Source: Amycolatopsis sp. WQ 127309
Lineage (GTDB): Bacteria > Actinomycetota > Actinomycetes > Mycobacteriales > Pseudonocardiaceae
Length of the DNA: 64,000 nt
Direction of reading: 5' to 3'
Assembly: GCF_023023025.1 (NCBI RefSeq)
Contig: NZ_CP095481.1
Coordinates: forward strand, 620,001-684,000
The notes beneath the pieces are model-generated. The model was not told where the DNA came from. It did not search any database and saw only the letters and a program-made list of their open reading frames with translations. Both the position numbers and the translations under genes were made by a program. Positions 44,622-53,988 of the stretch are shown here, one piece after another (the stretch's first letter is position 1; each line of letters opens with the position of its first letter).

Positions 44622-47612
44622 ATGGTCCGGTTCGGCGTGCTCGGTCCGCTCGTGGCCGAGGACGAGCGGGGTCCCTTGGCGCTCAAGGGCCCGCGGCACC
44701 GGGCGGTCCTGGCGCGGCTGCTGATCGCGCGCGGCCGGGTCGTGCCGGTGGACGTCCTGGTCGACGACCTCTGGCCGGACCCGCCCGCGGGCGCGGTCGG
44801 CGCACTCCAGACGTTCGTGTCCGCGTTGCGCCGCGCGCTGGAACCCGATCGGGCGCCGCGGACCCCGGCCCGGCTGCTCGTCACCTCGGGACCCGGGTAC
44901 GCGTTGCGCGCGGAGTCCGTCGACGCCTGGAGTTTCGAGGCGGCGGTGACCACGCCCGGCGCGGCACTGTCCCCAGTGGACGAAGCCCTGGCGCTGTGGC
45001 GCGGGCCCGCGTACGCCGAGTTCGCCGACGAGCCCTGGGCCCGCGGTGAGATCAACCGCCTCGACGAGCTGCGCCGGCTGGGCGTCGAGCGGCGGGCGGC
45101 GGCGCTGCTGGAGCTGGGCCGCGCGGCCGAGGCGGTGCCGGACCTGGCGGCGCACGTCGAGGCGTGGCCGTTGCGGGAGGACGGCTGGCGGCTGCTCGCG
45201 CTGGCCCTCTACCGGGCCGGGCGCCAGGGTGACGCGCTGGGCGCGTTGCGGCAGGCGCGGCACGTCCTGGCGGCGGAGCTGGGCGTCGACCCCGGCCCGG
45301 GGCTGCGCCAGGCGGAGGCGGACATCCTGGCGGCGGCTCCGGCCGTCTCGCCCCTGGTGGGACGCGCGGACGAACTGGCCCGGCTGGCCGCGGAGGCAAC
45401 CACCGCCCGCACCGGCCGGCTGCGGCTGGCGCTGATCTCCGGCGAGGCGGGTGCGGGCAAAACCGCGTTGGCGGAGGCGTTCTCGGCGCGCCTGGCCGCC
45501 AACGGCTGGACGACGGCGTGGGGCGCCAGCCCGGACGACGAAGGCCTGCCCGCGGTGTGGCCGTGGACCCGCATTCTGGGCGAGGCGGTGCCGCTCGATC
45601 CCGAACCGGGTGGCGACCCCGTGGCCGCGCGGTTCCGGCGTCATCGCGCTGTCGCCGCCCACCTCGCCGCGCTCGGCCGCAAGGCGCCGCTGCTGCTCGT
45701 GTTCGACGACCTGCAGTGGGCCGGCGCGGAAACCCTCACGCTGCTGGCCTCCGTCGTCGCGGATCCGTCGGTGCGGCGCGTGCTCGTCGTCGGGACGCAC
45801 CGCAGCACCGACCTGCCCGCCACCCTGGCCGGCTTCCTCGGCCGCGTCGCGCGGGCCGAACCCGCCCGCGTCTACCTGGGCGGCCTCGGGGCCACCGAAG
45901 TGCGTGACCTCGTCCGCGCGACGCTCGGCCACGACGTCCCCGCGCCCACCGCGGCGGCGATCCACCGGCGCAGCGGCGGCAACCCGTTCTTCGTGCGGGA
46001 GCTCGCGCGGCTCTTCGACGCCGACTCCGACGCCGTCGTGCCGCCCGGGGTCCGCGACGTCGTCCGCCACCGCACGTCGCGGCTGCCCGCCGGCACGCGG
46101 GAAGTGCTGCGCCGCGCGGCGGTGCTCGGCCGCGACGTCGACCTCGGGCTGCTCGGCTCGCTGTGCGGCACCGACGTCCTCGACGACGTCGAAGCCGCGG
46201 TCCGGGCCGGGTTCCTGGTCGAGCCCGCGCCCGGGCGGGTCCGGTTCGCGCACGACCTGGTGCGGGACACGCTGTACGACGATCTTTCGCGCACGCGCCG
46301 CGCCCGCTGGCACGCCGACGCCGGCGCCGCGCTGGAGCGGCTGCGCCCCGACGACGTCGACGCGCTGGCCCACCACTTCCTGCTCGCGGAAAGCCCGGCC
46401 GCCGTGCGGTACGCGCGGCTGGCGGCGGAGCGCGCCGAGCGCCGGGTGGCCCCGCACGAGGCGGCGCGGCTGTGGCGGGCCGCGCTCGACCGGGCCGGCG
46501 ACGACGTCCGGGAGCGGCTGGACCTGATCATGGGGCTGGTGCGGGCGCTGGCGGTCACGGGTGCGCTGGCCCAAGCACGCGAGCACCGCGCGGAAGCCGT
46601 GACGCTGGCGGAGTCCCTCGGCGACCCGGTGCTGACCGCGTCCGTGCTGGGCGCGTTCGACGTCCCGGCGGTCTGGACGGCCAACGACGACCCGGAACTG
46701 GCCGCGCGGATCGTCACGGTCGTCGAGAAGACCCTGGTCGCGCTGCCGCCGGAGCGCCGCGCCGAGCGCGCGCGGCTGCTGGCGACGCTCGCGCTGGAGC
46801 TGCGCAACACCGGTGGCGACCGCGGCCGGGAGGCGGCCTTCGAAGCCGAAGCCCTGGCGCGGGGACTGGGTGAGCCGGCGCTGCTCGCGTTCGCGCTCAA
46901 CGCGCGGTTCATGCAGGCGTTCGACCGGGCCGGGCTGGCCCCGGAGCGGGCGCGCATCGGCCGTGAACTGGTCGACGTCGCCGCGGCGCACGGCCTGGTG
47001 ACGTTCGAAGTGCTGGGTCATCTGGTGCTGGTCCAGGCGTTTTCGGCACTGGCCGACCTGCCCGCGGCCGACGTCCACGCCGAGGCGGCCGACCGCCTGG
47101 CCGCCGACCACGACCTGCCGCTGGTCGGCGTGTTCACGCAGTGGTACCGCGCGTTGCGGGCGAGCATCACGGACGACCCGGCGGCGGAGGCGCTGTTCCG
47201 CGCGGCGGCCGCCCGCCTCCCGGGGACGGGCATGACCGGCCTGGAGGACGGCATCCTCGACTTCGCCCTGCGGTGTCACCGGACGCAACGAGGAGCGTCC
47301 ACAGTGGACTACACGGGCGACGCCCCGCACGACCTCCTGTACGAGGCCCACCTGTCCCTCCAAGCCCTGACGGCCATCAACACCGGCGACGTCCCCGCCA
47401 TGACCCGCCTGTACGACGCGCTCCTCCCGGCGGCGGCCGAGCTGGCCGGCGCGGGCAGCGGCCTGCTGACACTCCGCCCGGTGGCGTTCTACCTGGCCGA
47501 ACTCGCGACGGCTCTGAACCTTCCTGCGGCTTCGCACTACCGCCAGGCCCGGGAACTGGCCCACCGCTGCAAGGCCCCCCACTGGATCGCCGCCCTGGAG
47601 TCCCACGCCTGA
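44622..47612 (+). CDS. SARP/AfsR-type transcriptional activator with AAA ATPase and TPR
   Basis: 996 aa. Residues 1-95: OmpR-type winged helix (VRFGVLGPLVAEDERGPLALKGPRHRAVLARLLIARGRVVPVDVLVDDLWPDPP). About 96-245: bacterial transcriptional activation domain. P-loop GEAGAGKT at 274-281 and LLLVFDDLQWAG as Walker B. The C-terminal 400 residues are TPR-like helices. ATG 44622 is 6 nt after a TACAGT box. Such LAL/AfsR-like proteins control secondary metabolism or the neighbouring genes; the target here is unknown. It is divergent from the dehalogenase-like gene, which it may regulate. Confidence 0.92.
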   Translation: MVRFGVLGPLVAEDERGPLALKGPRHRAVLARLLIARGRVVPVDVLVDDLWPDPPAGAVGALQTFVSALRRALEPDRAPRTPARLLVTSGPGYALRAESVDAWSFEAAVTTPGAALSPVDEALALWRGPAYAEFADEPWARGEINRLDELRRLGVERRAAALLELGRAAEAVPDLAAHVEAWPLREDGWRLLALALYRAGRQGDALGALRQARHVLAAELGVDPGPGLRQAEADILAAAPAVSPLVGRADELARLAAEATTARTGRLRLALISGEAGAGKTALAEAFSARLAANGWTTAWGASPDDEGLPAVWPWTRILGEAVPLDPEPGGDPVAARFRRHRAVAAHLAALGRKAPLLLVFDDLQWAGAETLTLLASVVADPSVRRVLVVGTHRSTDLPATLAGFLGRVARAEPARVYLGGLGATEVRDLVRATLGHDVPAPTAAAIHRRSGGNPFFVRELARLFDADSDAVVPPGVRDVVRHRTSRLPAGTREVLRRAAVLGRDVDLGLLGSLCGTDVLDDVEAAVRAGFLVEPAPGRVRFAHDLVRDTLYDDLSRTRRARWHADAGAALERLRPDDVDALAHHFLLAESPAAVRYARLAAERAERRVAPHEAARLWRAALDRAGDDVRERLDLIMGLVRALAVTGALAQAREHRAEAVTLAESLGDPVLTASVLGAFDVPAVWTANDDPELAARIVTVVEKTLVALPPERRAERARLLATLALELRNTGGDRGREAAFEAEALARGLGEPALLAFALNARFMQAFDRAGLAPERARIGRELVDVAAAHGLVTFEVLGHLVLVQAFSALADLPAADVHAEAADRLAADHDLPLVGVFTQWYRALRASITDDPAAEALFRAAAARLPGTGMTGLEDGILDFALRCHRTQRGASTVDYTGDAPHDLLYEAHLSLQALTAINTGDVPAMTRLYDALLPAAAELAGAGSGLLTLRPVAFYLAELATALNLPAASHYRQARELAHRCKAPHWIAALESHA

Positions 47613-47621
47613 CGCCGTGTC

Positions 47622-47816
47622 GACCCCCCAATCACACGAGATCCGCCTTCAATCACGCGAGACACGCCTTCAATCACGCGAGACACGCCTTCAATCACGC
47701 GAGACACGCGGCTGATCACGCGAGTTCGGCGTACCGGACCGGCGAACTCGCGTGATTGGAGGGTCAGTTCACGTGATTGGGAGGTCGACACGCGTGATTG
47801 GGGGGTCGACACGGGC
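47622..47816. repeat. Repeat-built cruciform (AATCACGCGAG array)
   Basis: Left half: the unit AATCACGCGAGACACGCC occurs in three head-to-tail near-identical copies about 21 nt apart (roughly 47653-47715), preceded by a variant (AATCACACGAGATCCGCC at 47631). Right half: three inverted copies (CGCGTGATTGGAGGGTC and similar, 47750-47805). The ends GTCGACCCCCCAATCAC and its complement close the structure. It lies after the SARP stop and before the cupin. Confidence 0.8.
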
Positions 47817-47866
47817 CGCGCGAAAACCGGCACCGCGGGCTGCGTGGGGCGCCTACGCTGGAGCGG

Positions 47867-48169
47867 GTGAGCGACAGCGAGAACTTCGAGGGGCGCGACG
47901 TCGGGTCCGGGATCTCCGTCATCCGGGAAAGCAGCGACGTCGTCGGGTCCGGGCCGCGGCTGCACCGGCATCCCTACGCCGAAACGTTCGTCATCATCCG
48001 GGGGCGGGCGCGGTTCACCATCGGTGCCGCGGAGCGTGACGGCGGTGCCGGGGACGTGCTCGTCGTCCCGGCCGGCACCGCGCACAAGTTCGCGGTGCTC
48101 GGCCCCGGGGTCTACGAGGCCGTGCACATCCACGAAAGCGACCACTTCATCACCGAGTACCTGGAGTGA
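47867..48169 (+). CDS. Small cupin-domain protein
   Basis: 100 aa from GTG 47867, 7 nt after a TACGCT box, so leaderless. GPRLHRHPYAETFVIIRGRARFTIGAAERDGGAGDVLVVPAGTAHKFAVLG holds both cupin motifs with His, His, Glu and His metal ligands. A single-domain metal cupin; enzyme or binding protein unknown. The open frame upstream to 47798 lies in the repeat tract and is not credible as coding. Ends 4 nt from the convergent sigma gene. Confidence 0.9.
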   Translation: MSDSENFEGRDVGSGISVIRESSDVVGSGPRLHRHPYAETFVIIRGRARFTIGAAERDGGAGDVLVVPAGTAHKFAVLGPGVYEAVHIHESDHFITEYLE

Positions 48170-48173
48170 CGCG

Positions 48174-48824
48174 CTAGACCTCGTTTTCGCCGATCATCGC
48201 GCGCAGCTTCTGGAGGGCGCGGTACTGCGTGATGCGGACGTTGCCCGGCGAAATGCCCAGGGACTCCGCCGTCTCGTTCGCCGACAGGCCGACGACGATC
48301 CGCAGTGACAGGATCGCCTGGTGCAGCGGCGGCAACGTCGCCATCAGCCGGCCCAGCCGGGCGCCGAGGTCCAGTTCCAGCACGTGGTTCTCCGGCTCGT
48401 TGCCGCCCAGCGGGCGGTCCGGCAGCTCCGACACCGGCTTCGAGCGGTCGCGCGCCACCGAGCGGAACGCGTCGGCGACCTTGTTCGCCGCGATCGCCCG
48501 CACCAGGTACAGGAACGAGCCGCCGCGGTCCTGGTAGCCCGGCAGCACCTTCAGCACCGCGAGCAGCACCTCCTGCGCGACGTCGTCGGCCGAGAGGTAC
48601 GACAGGTCGCGGCCGCCGATCCGGGCGCGGCAGTAGCGGGCGACCGTCGGCTTGATCAGCCGCAGCAGCGCCTGGATCGCCGCCGGGTCACCGGTGCGCG
48701 CCGCCGCGACCACCGGGTCGAGGTCCTCTTTGGTCAGCCGGCCTTCCGGTCGCGGCAGCTCCTTCAGCACGGTGTAGCCGTCGACCTCTTCGGCCGGAAC
48801 CGTGTCCAACGCCATGGTCTCCAT
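48174..48824 (-). CDS. ECF sigma factor, SigD/ShbA-like
   Basis: 216 aa from ATG 48824 with GAGGAGGGAAC before it. Region 2: AAIQALLRLIKPTVARYCRARIGGRDLSYLSADDVAQEVLLAVLKVLPGYQDRGGSFLYLVRAIAANKVADAFRSVARDRSKP. Region 4: LPPLHQAILSLRIVVGLSANETAESLGISPGNVRITQYRALQKLR. This matches Mycobacterium SigD and Streptomyces ShbA, which drives transcription of the principal sigma gene. No rsdA-type anti-sigma gene is adjacent in the window. Confidence 0.9.
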   Translation of the reverse strand: METMALDTVPAEEVDGYTVLKELPRPEGRLTKEDLDPVVAAARTGDPAAIQALLRLIKPTVARYCRARIGGRDLSYLSADDVAQEVLLAVLKVLPGYQDRGGSFLYLVRAIAANKVADAFRSVARDRSKPVSELPDRPLGGNEPENHVLELDLGARLGRLMATLPPLHQAILSLRIVVGLSANETAESLGISPGNVRITQYRALQKLRAMIGENEV

Positions 48825-49152
48825 GGGGTTCCCTCCTCGTTCCGGCCACCCGGAAATACCTACTCCGCAGGAACTCCTTTTCTGTTCCCGCATTCGATTA
48901 TCGAGGCGCTGACCAGCAACGTTGCAGCAAAGTGGTTCTTGTCCACATATTGTCCGTTAACGAGAAACGGCCCACTCGGCATACCTGGCGGTCGGCCCCG
49001 CCCGGCTGGTCAGATTCTTGACAGTAATCGCCACACCGCGGGAACCGGTAGCGAAATCGCGCCGCGCACCGATGCTTCGCCCGTGACCGCCCCCTACCCC
49101 CAGGACCTCCACCGATGATCACCCATTGAACGCCACCGGAGAGTGTGCCCCG
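48825..49152. other. Divergent promoter region, sigma factor / TIR-STAND gene
   Basis: 328 nt without a gene. The stretch 48870-48975 is AT-rich for this genome and includes GCAACGTTGC (48916-48925, perfect palindrome) and CATATTGTCCGTTAAC. Probably the sigma-factor promoter. GGAGAG at 49138 is the Shine-Dalgarno of the TIR-STAND gene. Confidence 0.55.
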
Positions 49153-51813
49153 ATGACGGATTCCGATCCCGGCCCGCACGGTTACCCCGTGACGGACCGG
49201 TTCGACGTCTTCCTGTGTTCCCCGCGAGCCGACCCGGCGGTGGAACGGGTCGAAGAAGCGCTCGAAGCCGACGGGCTGCGCGTATTCCGGGCCCGATTCG
49301 ACGATTTCGACGCACCTGTCGACGCCCTCGCCGGATCACGCGTCCTGCTCGCCTGCTATTCACGCGCCTTACCGGCGGAATACGCGTGCCAATGGCAGCT
49401 GACGGCCGCGCTGGCCGCCGCCTGGCGCCACGGCGACCCGGCGGACCGCGTCCTGGTGCTCAACCCCGAACCCGACACGGCGCACCTCGAGCCGGCCGAA
49501 CTCCGGGACGCGAGGTTCGCCGTGACCTCGGCGAACGTCGTCGCCCGGGTCCGCGCGAAGGTCGCCGCGACCGACGTCCCCCTGGGCCGGCCGGGCCCGC
49601 CGGCCGGCCGCTACCCGGCGCTCTGGGCCGTCCACAGCGCGCTCTTCCCGGGCGCCACCGCGGATCCGCGGCCGGTGGTGGTGCGCGGCCTGCCCGGCAT
49701 CGGCAAGACGGCGCTCACCGAGCGGTACGCCTGCCTGTTCGCCGGCGCCTTCCCCGGCGGGGTGCTCCGGACCGGCCCGTTCGGGCACCTCGACCCGGAC
49801 GACTTCCTCGCGCAGTTCCCCCTCGCCCTGGCGCGCGCCGCCGCGGACCGGCTCGGCACCGACGTCTCCGGGCTCGACCTCGACTGCCTGCGCGCGCTGC
49901 TCACCGACCGGATCGACGCCGCTCGCGAGCGGGTGCTGGTGCTCGTCGACGACGTCCCGGCCGGGCTGCCGCCCGCGGTCCTCGACCGGCTCGTGCTGCC
50001 GGGCGACCACGTCCGCACCCTGGTCACCAGCCGGTCGGGCCGCTGGGACGCGGCGACCGTGGACCTGGCCGGCCTCACCGGCGAGGAGAGCCTGCGGCTG
50101 TTCCGGACGCCCACCGGCGACGCCGAGCGCGCGGCCGTGCTGCGCTTCGCCGACCGCTGCGACGGCCACCCGGTCACCCTGCGCGCCGCGGCGCTCCGGC
50201 CGCCGGCCGGCGAGGTGCTCGACGCCCTGCCGGACACCGCGCCGGAAGCCGTCCGGGATCTGCTCGCCGGACTCGGCGCCACGGCCCGGGAGCTGGTCCG
50301 GCTGGGCGCGGTGCTCGCGCCCGTGCCGGTCCCGCCGGAGTTCGCCGCCGAGGTGCTGGGCTCTCGTGCGGAAGCGGCGCTCGTCAGCCGCGGGCTCGCC
50401 ACCGAAGCGGACGGCGACCTGCGGTTCCTGGGTCTCGCCCTCGACGTCGCCCGCACCGGCCTCGACCCGGGCGACCTGCCCGGCCGCGCCGCCGACGTCC
50501 TGCTCGCCTGGCTGGCGGGCCGGCGCGGACGTCGTGACTTCCTGCTCCAGCACGCCCGCGCCCTCGCCGAAACCGCGCCGGCGCACCGGGTGCGGCTGCT
50601 GCGGCCGGTCGCGGCGGCGTTCGAAGCCCAGGGCGATCCGACGACGGCCGGCGAGATCCACGCCGTGATCCTCGCGAGCGGCGAGGCGACGTCAGCGGAC
50701 CACACCCGCGCGGCCCGCGTCGAAATCGCCTGCGGCCTGTACCCGGAGGCCGTCGGGCACGCGCGTGAGGCGCTCGTGCTGGCGGACAGCGAGGCCGAGC
50801 GGTACGCGGCCGGCCTGACCGCGGCGCAGGCCCTGGACTGCCAGGGCGACTACGCCGAAGCCGACCGGACGTTCTGGCGGCGCGTCGGTGACCGGCTGCC
50901 CGACGACGGCGACGAGCGCTACCGGGCCGCCGTCGTCGCGGCGCAGGCCCACCGGCTGCGCGGCCGGCCGCGGGACGCCGTCGCGCTCCTCGAACCGGTG
51001 CTCGCGGAACTGCGGGACGCCCCACCGGATCGCGACGACCCGGCGGCCGTCCGGCTCGAACACGCGCGCAGCCTGCAGCTGTCCGGGCAGCCGCGGCGGG
51101 CGCGGGAGGTCGCCGGCGAGGTCGTCGCGGCCTACCACGCGGCGGGCCGGGAGCGGCACGTCCGCTGCGGTGAAGCGGAACTCGTCCGCGCCGACGCGAT
51201 GCTGGCGCTCGACCTGGCCGACCTGCGGGCTGCCCCCGCCGACTGGGAGCGCTCGGCGGCCGAACTGCGCGAGCTGGAGGAGAGCTACGCGCGCCGCTAC
51301 GGCTCGGAGAACCCGCTGACCCTGACGGCCGCGGCGCACGCCGACCGCGCGCTATTGGCGCTGGGCCAGCCCAAACGCGCGCTGGCCGTGCTGTCCGCGA
51401 CCGAGCGGGTGGTGCTGCGGGTGCTGGGCGGGGACCACCGGCTGCGGTACCGGATCCGGCACGGCATGGGCCTGGCGCACGGCCAGCTGCGCGAGTTCGG
51501 CCGCCAGGCCGAGCTGCTGGAAGGCATTGTGGAGCCGCAGATCCGGCTGCTCGGCCGGACCCACCCGGAGACCATCGAAAGCCGCCTCGACCTCGGGATC
51601 GCGCTCGCGCTGAGCGGCCACGGCCCGCGTGACCGGGCGACCGGGCTGGTCGACGGCGCCGCGCTGGACGTCGTCGACGCGCTCGGCGTCAGCACCGAAC
51701 TGGCGGCCAAGGCCCAGGCCGCCCGGCAGGTCGTGCGGCTGCCCCAGCCGTTCGTGTCGGCGTTGTTCACCGTCGAACGGCTGATCTGGCCCGGCCGGGC
51801 CGGGGTCAGTTGA
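49153..51813 (+). CDS. TIR-STAND NTPase with TPR-like repeats
   Basis: 886 aa. Residues 14-130 are TIR-like: DRFDVFLCSPRADPAVERVEEALEADGLRVFRARFDDFDAPVDALAGSRVLLACYSRALPAEYACQWQLTAAL. Then an NB-ARC-type NTPase: GLPGIGKTALTERYA (P-loop about 179-186), VLVLVDDVPAG (Walker B), LVTSRSGRWD. From about 470 on, TPR-like helices. The architecture is that of bacterial TIR-STAND sensors used in phage defence or signalling. In the catalytic-helix motif, homologues as I recall read CQWEL; here it is CQWQL (Q82, codon 49396-49398). Convergent with the next gene, 8-nt overlap. Confidence 0.85.
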   Translation: MTDSDPGPHGYPVTDRFDVFLCSPRADPAVERVEEALEADGLRVFRARFDDFDAPVDALAGSRVLLACYSRALPAEYACQWQLTAALAAAWRHGDPADRVLVLNPEPDTAHLEPAELRDARFAVTSANVVARVRAKVAATDVPLGRPGPPAGRYPALWAVHSALFPGATADPRPVVVRGLPGIGKTALTERYACLFAGAFPGGVLRTGPFGHLDPDDFLAQFPLALARAAADRLGTDVSGLDLDCLRALLTDRIDAARERVLVLVDDVPAGLPPAVLDRLVLPGDHVRTLVTSRSGRWDAATVDLAGLTGEESLRLFRTPTGDAERAAVLRFADRCDGHPVTLRAAALRPPAGEVLDALPDTAPEAVRDLLAGLGATARELVRLGAVLAPVPVPPEFAAEVLGSRAEAALVSRGLATEADGDLRFLGLALDVARTGLDPGDLPGRAADVLLAWLAGRRGRRDFLLQHARALAETAPAHRVRLLRPVAAAFEAQGDPTTAGEIHAVILASGEATSADHTRAARVEIACGLYPEAVGHAREALVLADSEAERYAAGLTAAQALDCQGDYAEADRTFWRRVGDRLPDDGDERYRAAVVAAQAHRLRGRPRDAVALLEPVLAELRDAPPDRDDPAAVRLEHARSLQLSGQPRRAREVAGEVVAAYHAAGRERHVRCGEAELVRADAMLALDLADLRAAPADWERSAAELRELEESYARRYGSENPLTLTAAAHADRALLALGQPKRALAVLSATERVVLRVLGGDHRLRYRIRHGMGLAHGQLREFGRQAELLEGIVEPQIRLLGRTHPETIESRLDLGIALALSGHGPRDRATGLVDGAALDVVDALGVSTELAAKAQAARQVVRLPQPFVSALFTVERLIWPGRAGVS

Positions 51814-52771
51814 CGTCCGCGGACCCCCAGCGGATGCCGTAGGCGAAGCCGGGGGCGAGGTGCCGGAACCGGACGTGCACCTCGCCGGAGTCGTCGGCCG
51901 TGAGCAGCGGCCCGCGCCGGGACGTGTCGCGCGCGTCCTCCTGGAAAGCCTTTTCCAGGAGGACGATGTGCTCCGGTACCCGGTCGCCGAACTTGACGTG
52001 CAGGTCGAACAGATCGCACGGGTGCCGCGGCACGCACACGTAGTGCGGTTCCCGGATGCTCGCCCGGAACCGCAACGCGATTTCGTGCTGTTCCCCGCGC
52101 CGCAACGGTTCCGGCAACCGCAACGCCAGCCCGATCCGGTCGCTCGACTCCATCGCCCGGCTGGTCAGCACACCGCCGTGGAAGACGTCCACTTCCAGAT
52201 CCGACTCGTGCACGGATTCGCCTGACTTCGCGGCCGCGCTCAGCGTCAGCGCCAGATCCAGCTCGGTGATTTCGTCGGCGTCCGCGACGACCCGCCGGAA
52301 TTCGAACGCCTCGGCCGACGGGTCGCCCAACGTCAGCGCGACCCGCAGTTCTTCGGTGTGCCAACTGCGGCTCGGATACCGCGGTCCGGGATCCGGCTCG
52401 GTCACCTTGACCGCCATTGCCGCGATCTGTTCGATGCCTTCGTCGATACGACGGCGCACCGTCCGGTCGTCACGCTGCAGCGTGATCGCCGCCCAGTGCA
52501 CCCGTTCCTGGTAGAAGGGCTTGCGGGCGCTCTCGTGCAGCGCGAACGCGGCGAGCAGGACGATCTTCAGATCCTCCGGCAGCGCCCCGACCAGCGGCAG
52601 CAAACGGCCGGACAGTTTACGCTGCACCTCGGCCTGGTCGTCATCTTCGAGAATGCCGCATATCTCGCGCAGCGCCGGCCCGACCCGTTCCCCCAGCGGT
52701 GTGGTGAAAATTCCCCTCCCCTTGCGGAGAATCTTCAGCTCGCCGACCACATCCGCCGCTTTGAGGACCAC
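51806..52771 (-). CDS. Uncharacterised actinomycete protein convergent with the TIR-STAND gene
   Basis: 321 aa from GTG 52771 (GGGGAGGAAC upstream; an ATG at 52807 is the alternative). The N-terminal half is helical (VVGELKILRKGRGIFTTPLGERVGPALREICGILEDDDQAEVQRKL, RDDRTVRRRIDEGIEQIAAMAVKV) and could bind DNA or protein. The C-terminal half is beta-rich with VRFRHLAPGFAYGIRWG at the end. I recognise the N-terminal pattern from other actinomycetes but know no function. No signal or membrane span. The tail-to-tail overlap with the TIR-STAND gene hints at a linked function. Confidence 0.7.
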   Translation of the reverse strand: MVLKAADVVGELKILRKGRGIFTTPLGERVGPALREICGILEDDDQAEVQRKLSGRLLPLVGALPEDLKIVLLAAFALHESARKPFYQERVHWAAITLQRDDRTVRRRIDEGIEQIAAMAVKVTEPDPGPRYPSRSWHTEELRVALTLGDPSAEAFEFRRVVADADEITELDLALTLSAAAKSGESVHESDLEVDVFHGGVLTSRAMESSDRIGLALRLPEPLRRGEQHEIALRFRASIREPHYVCVPRHPCDLFDLHVKFGDRVPEHIVLLEKAFQEDARDTSRRGPLLTADDSGEVHVRFRHLAPGFAYGIRWGSADVN

Positions 52772-53034
52772 CGTTCCTCCCCTCGCCGTTCCGCGCACGG
52801 TCGTCAATACTCGTCAGCCCCGCGGCCGCTGTCCAGTCGATCATGGCACGACATACGGATCGTTATGCCGCGGTTTCCTTTCCTCTCCTTGTGGGAAACG
52901 GGAAACTCCTTGCCGGGCCGTTCCGGGCGGCCGCATTCTTGGCGGACCGCGGCGATTCCGCGGCAAAAACCGAAGACCACGGGGTGAACCCCGCGCCGAG
53001 TGCTGCCCTGGTGCGCACTGTCGAAGGAGTCGAA

Positions 53035-53175
53035 ATGACGGTTGCCGGTGCGTTTTCGCCACTCCGGTGGCCGGGCCGCCTCCCTGGTCTTCGCCCGCCG
53101 AGAGGAGGTGCGCCAACCATGCAGACCCACGCGATCGGGCTGATCATCGCCCTGCTGACCGTCGTCTTCGGCTGA
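53035..53175 (+). CDS. Small single-span membrane peptide
   Basis: 46 aa from ATG 53035, with GAAGGAG 5 nt before it. The C-terminus MQTHAIGLIIALLTVVFG is a membrane span; a second in-frame ATG at 53119 has its own GAGGAGG, so an 18-aa form may also be made. No homologue recognised. It could be a membrane-active toxin, a leader or a chance ORF. Two good ribosome-binding sites make expression likely. Confidence 0.45.
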   Translation: MTVAGAFSPLRWPGRLPGLRPPRGGAPTMQTHAIGLIIALLTVVFG

Positions 53176-53355
53176 GGACGGGGCCATGCGTGACGAACAC
53201 GGGCTGTGCGCACAGCGGCCGGCCGGGCCCCGGGACCCGGCCGGCCACCCCGCGGACAGCGCTTCCCCGCGGCAAGTGCTGTCCGAGCAAAGTGGAAACC
53301 GACGTGACCACAATGAACTCCGCACGGTTCGCGCCCGTGAAGCTGAGACGAGGCG

Positions 53356-53988
53356 CTAGCCGGCCACGATTCGGGTCAGCACCGACGGGACGGCGCTTTC
53401 CAGCTCCTCCGGGACGTCGGGCGCGCCGGCCAGGTGTCGCAGCAGGGCCTGCTGGAACAGGCCGTCGAACAGGGCGTACGCGACCGGGGCCGGGACCTCC
53501 ACCGGGGTCGCCGCGAGGTCCGCGTAGCGCGTCACCACGTGCCAGATCATCTCTTCGCGGCGGCGGTCGATCTCGAGGACGTCCGCGCGGAACGACTCTT
53601 CGAACAGGCTCTGGTTGCGCAGGTCGTACCAGAGGCGGTGCATCTTCGCGTCCGCGCGCAGGGTGGCGGCCATCGCCGCCGCGAAGTCGCGCTTCAGCTC
53701 TTCGGCCGTGCGGGCGCGGGCCACGATCTCGTCGTAGCGGGTGACGCAGACTTCCTCGAACTGGCGGACGCAGTGGGTGAGCAGGTCCACCTTGTCGGCG
53801 AAGTAGTAGTGCAGCACGCCGTGCGAGAACTCCGAGTTCTGGGCGATCTCCCGCAGGCTCGTGCGCGCGTAACCGAGCTCGGCCAGCGTCCGCAGCGCCG
53901 ACCCGGCCAGCTGCGCCCGCCGCTCGGTGAACTTGTCCACCCCGCTGCGGGAGATGCGCTCCCGGGTCCGCTCCTTCGCCTGCGTCAC
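53356..53988 (-). CDS. TetR-family regulator
   Basis: About 210 aa from GTG 53988 (GTG 53994 and 53997 also possible). HTH: RRAQLAGSALRTLAELGYARTSLREIAQNSEFSHGVLHYYFADKVDLLTHCV. The C-terminal domain has MHRLWYDLRNQSLFEESFRADVLEIDRRREEMIW and is of the TetR_C type. It is divergent from the DUF2269/ABC operon and probably represses it. Confidence 0.9.
   Translation of the reverse strand: MTQAKERTRERISRSGVDKFTERRAQLAGSALRTLAELGYARTSLREIAQNSEFSHGVLHYYFADKVDLLTHCVRQFEEVCVTRYDEIVARARTAEELKRDFAAAMAATLRADAKMHRLWYDLRNQSLFEESFRADVLEIDRRREEMIWHVVTRYADLAATPVEVPAPVAYALFDGLFQQALLRHLAGAPDVPEELESAVPSVLTRIVAG

Noticed and set aside
44481..47606. 1041-aa open frame antisense to the SARP gene
   Set aside because: Shadow of a high-GC gene: composition is Arg/Gly/Val-rich with no domain, while the sense frame has clear motifs.
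47622..47816. Possible CRISPR array
   Set aside because: Units are directly abutting with no unique spacers, copies are inverted in the right half, and no cas genes are near.
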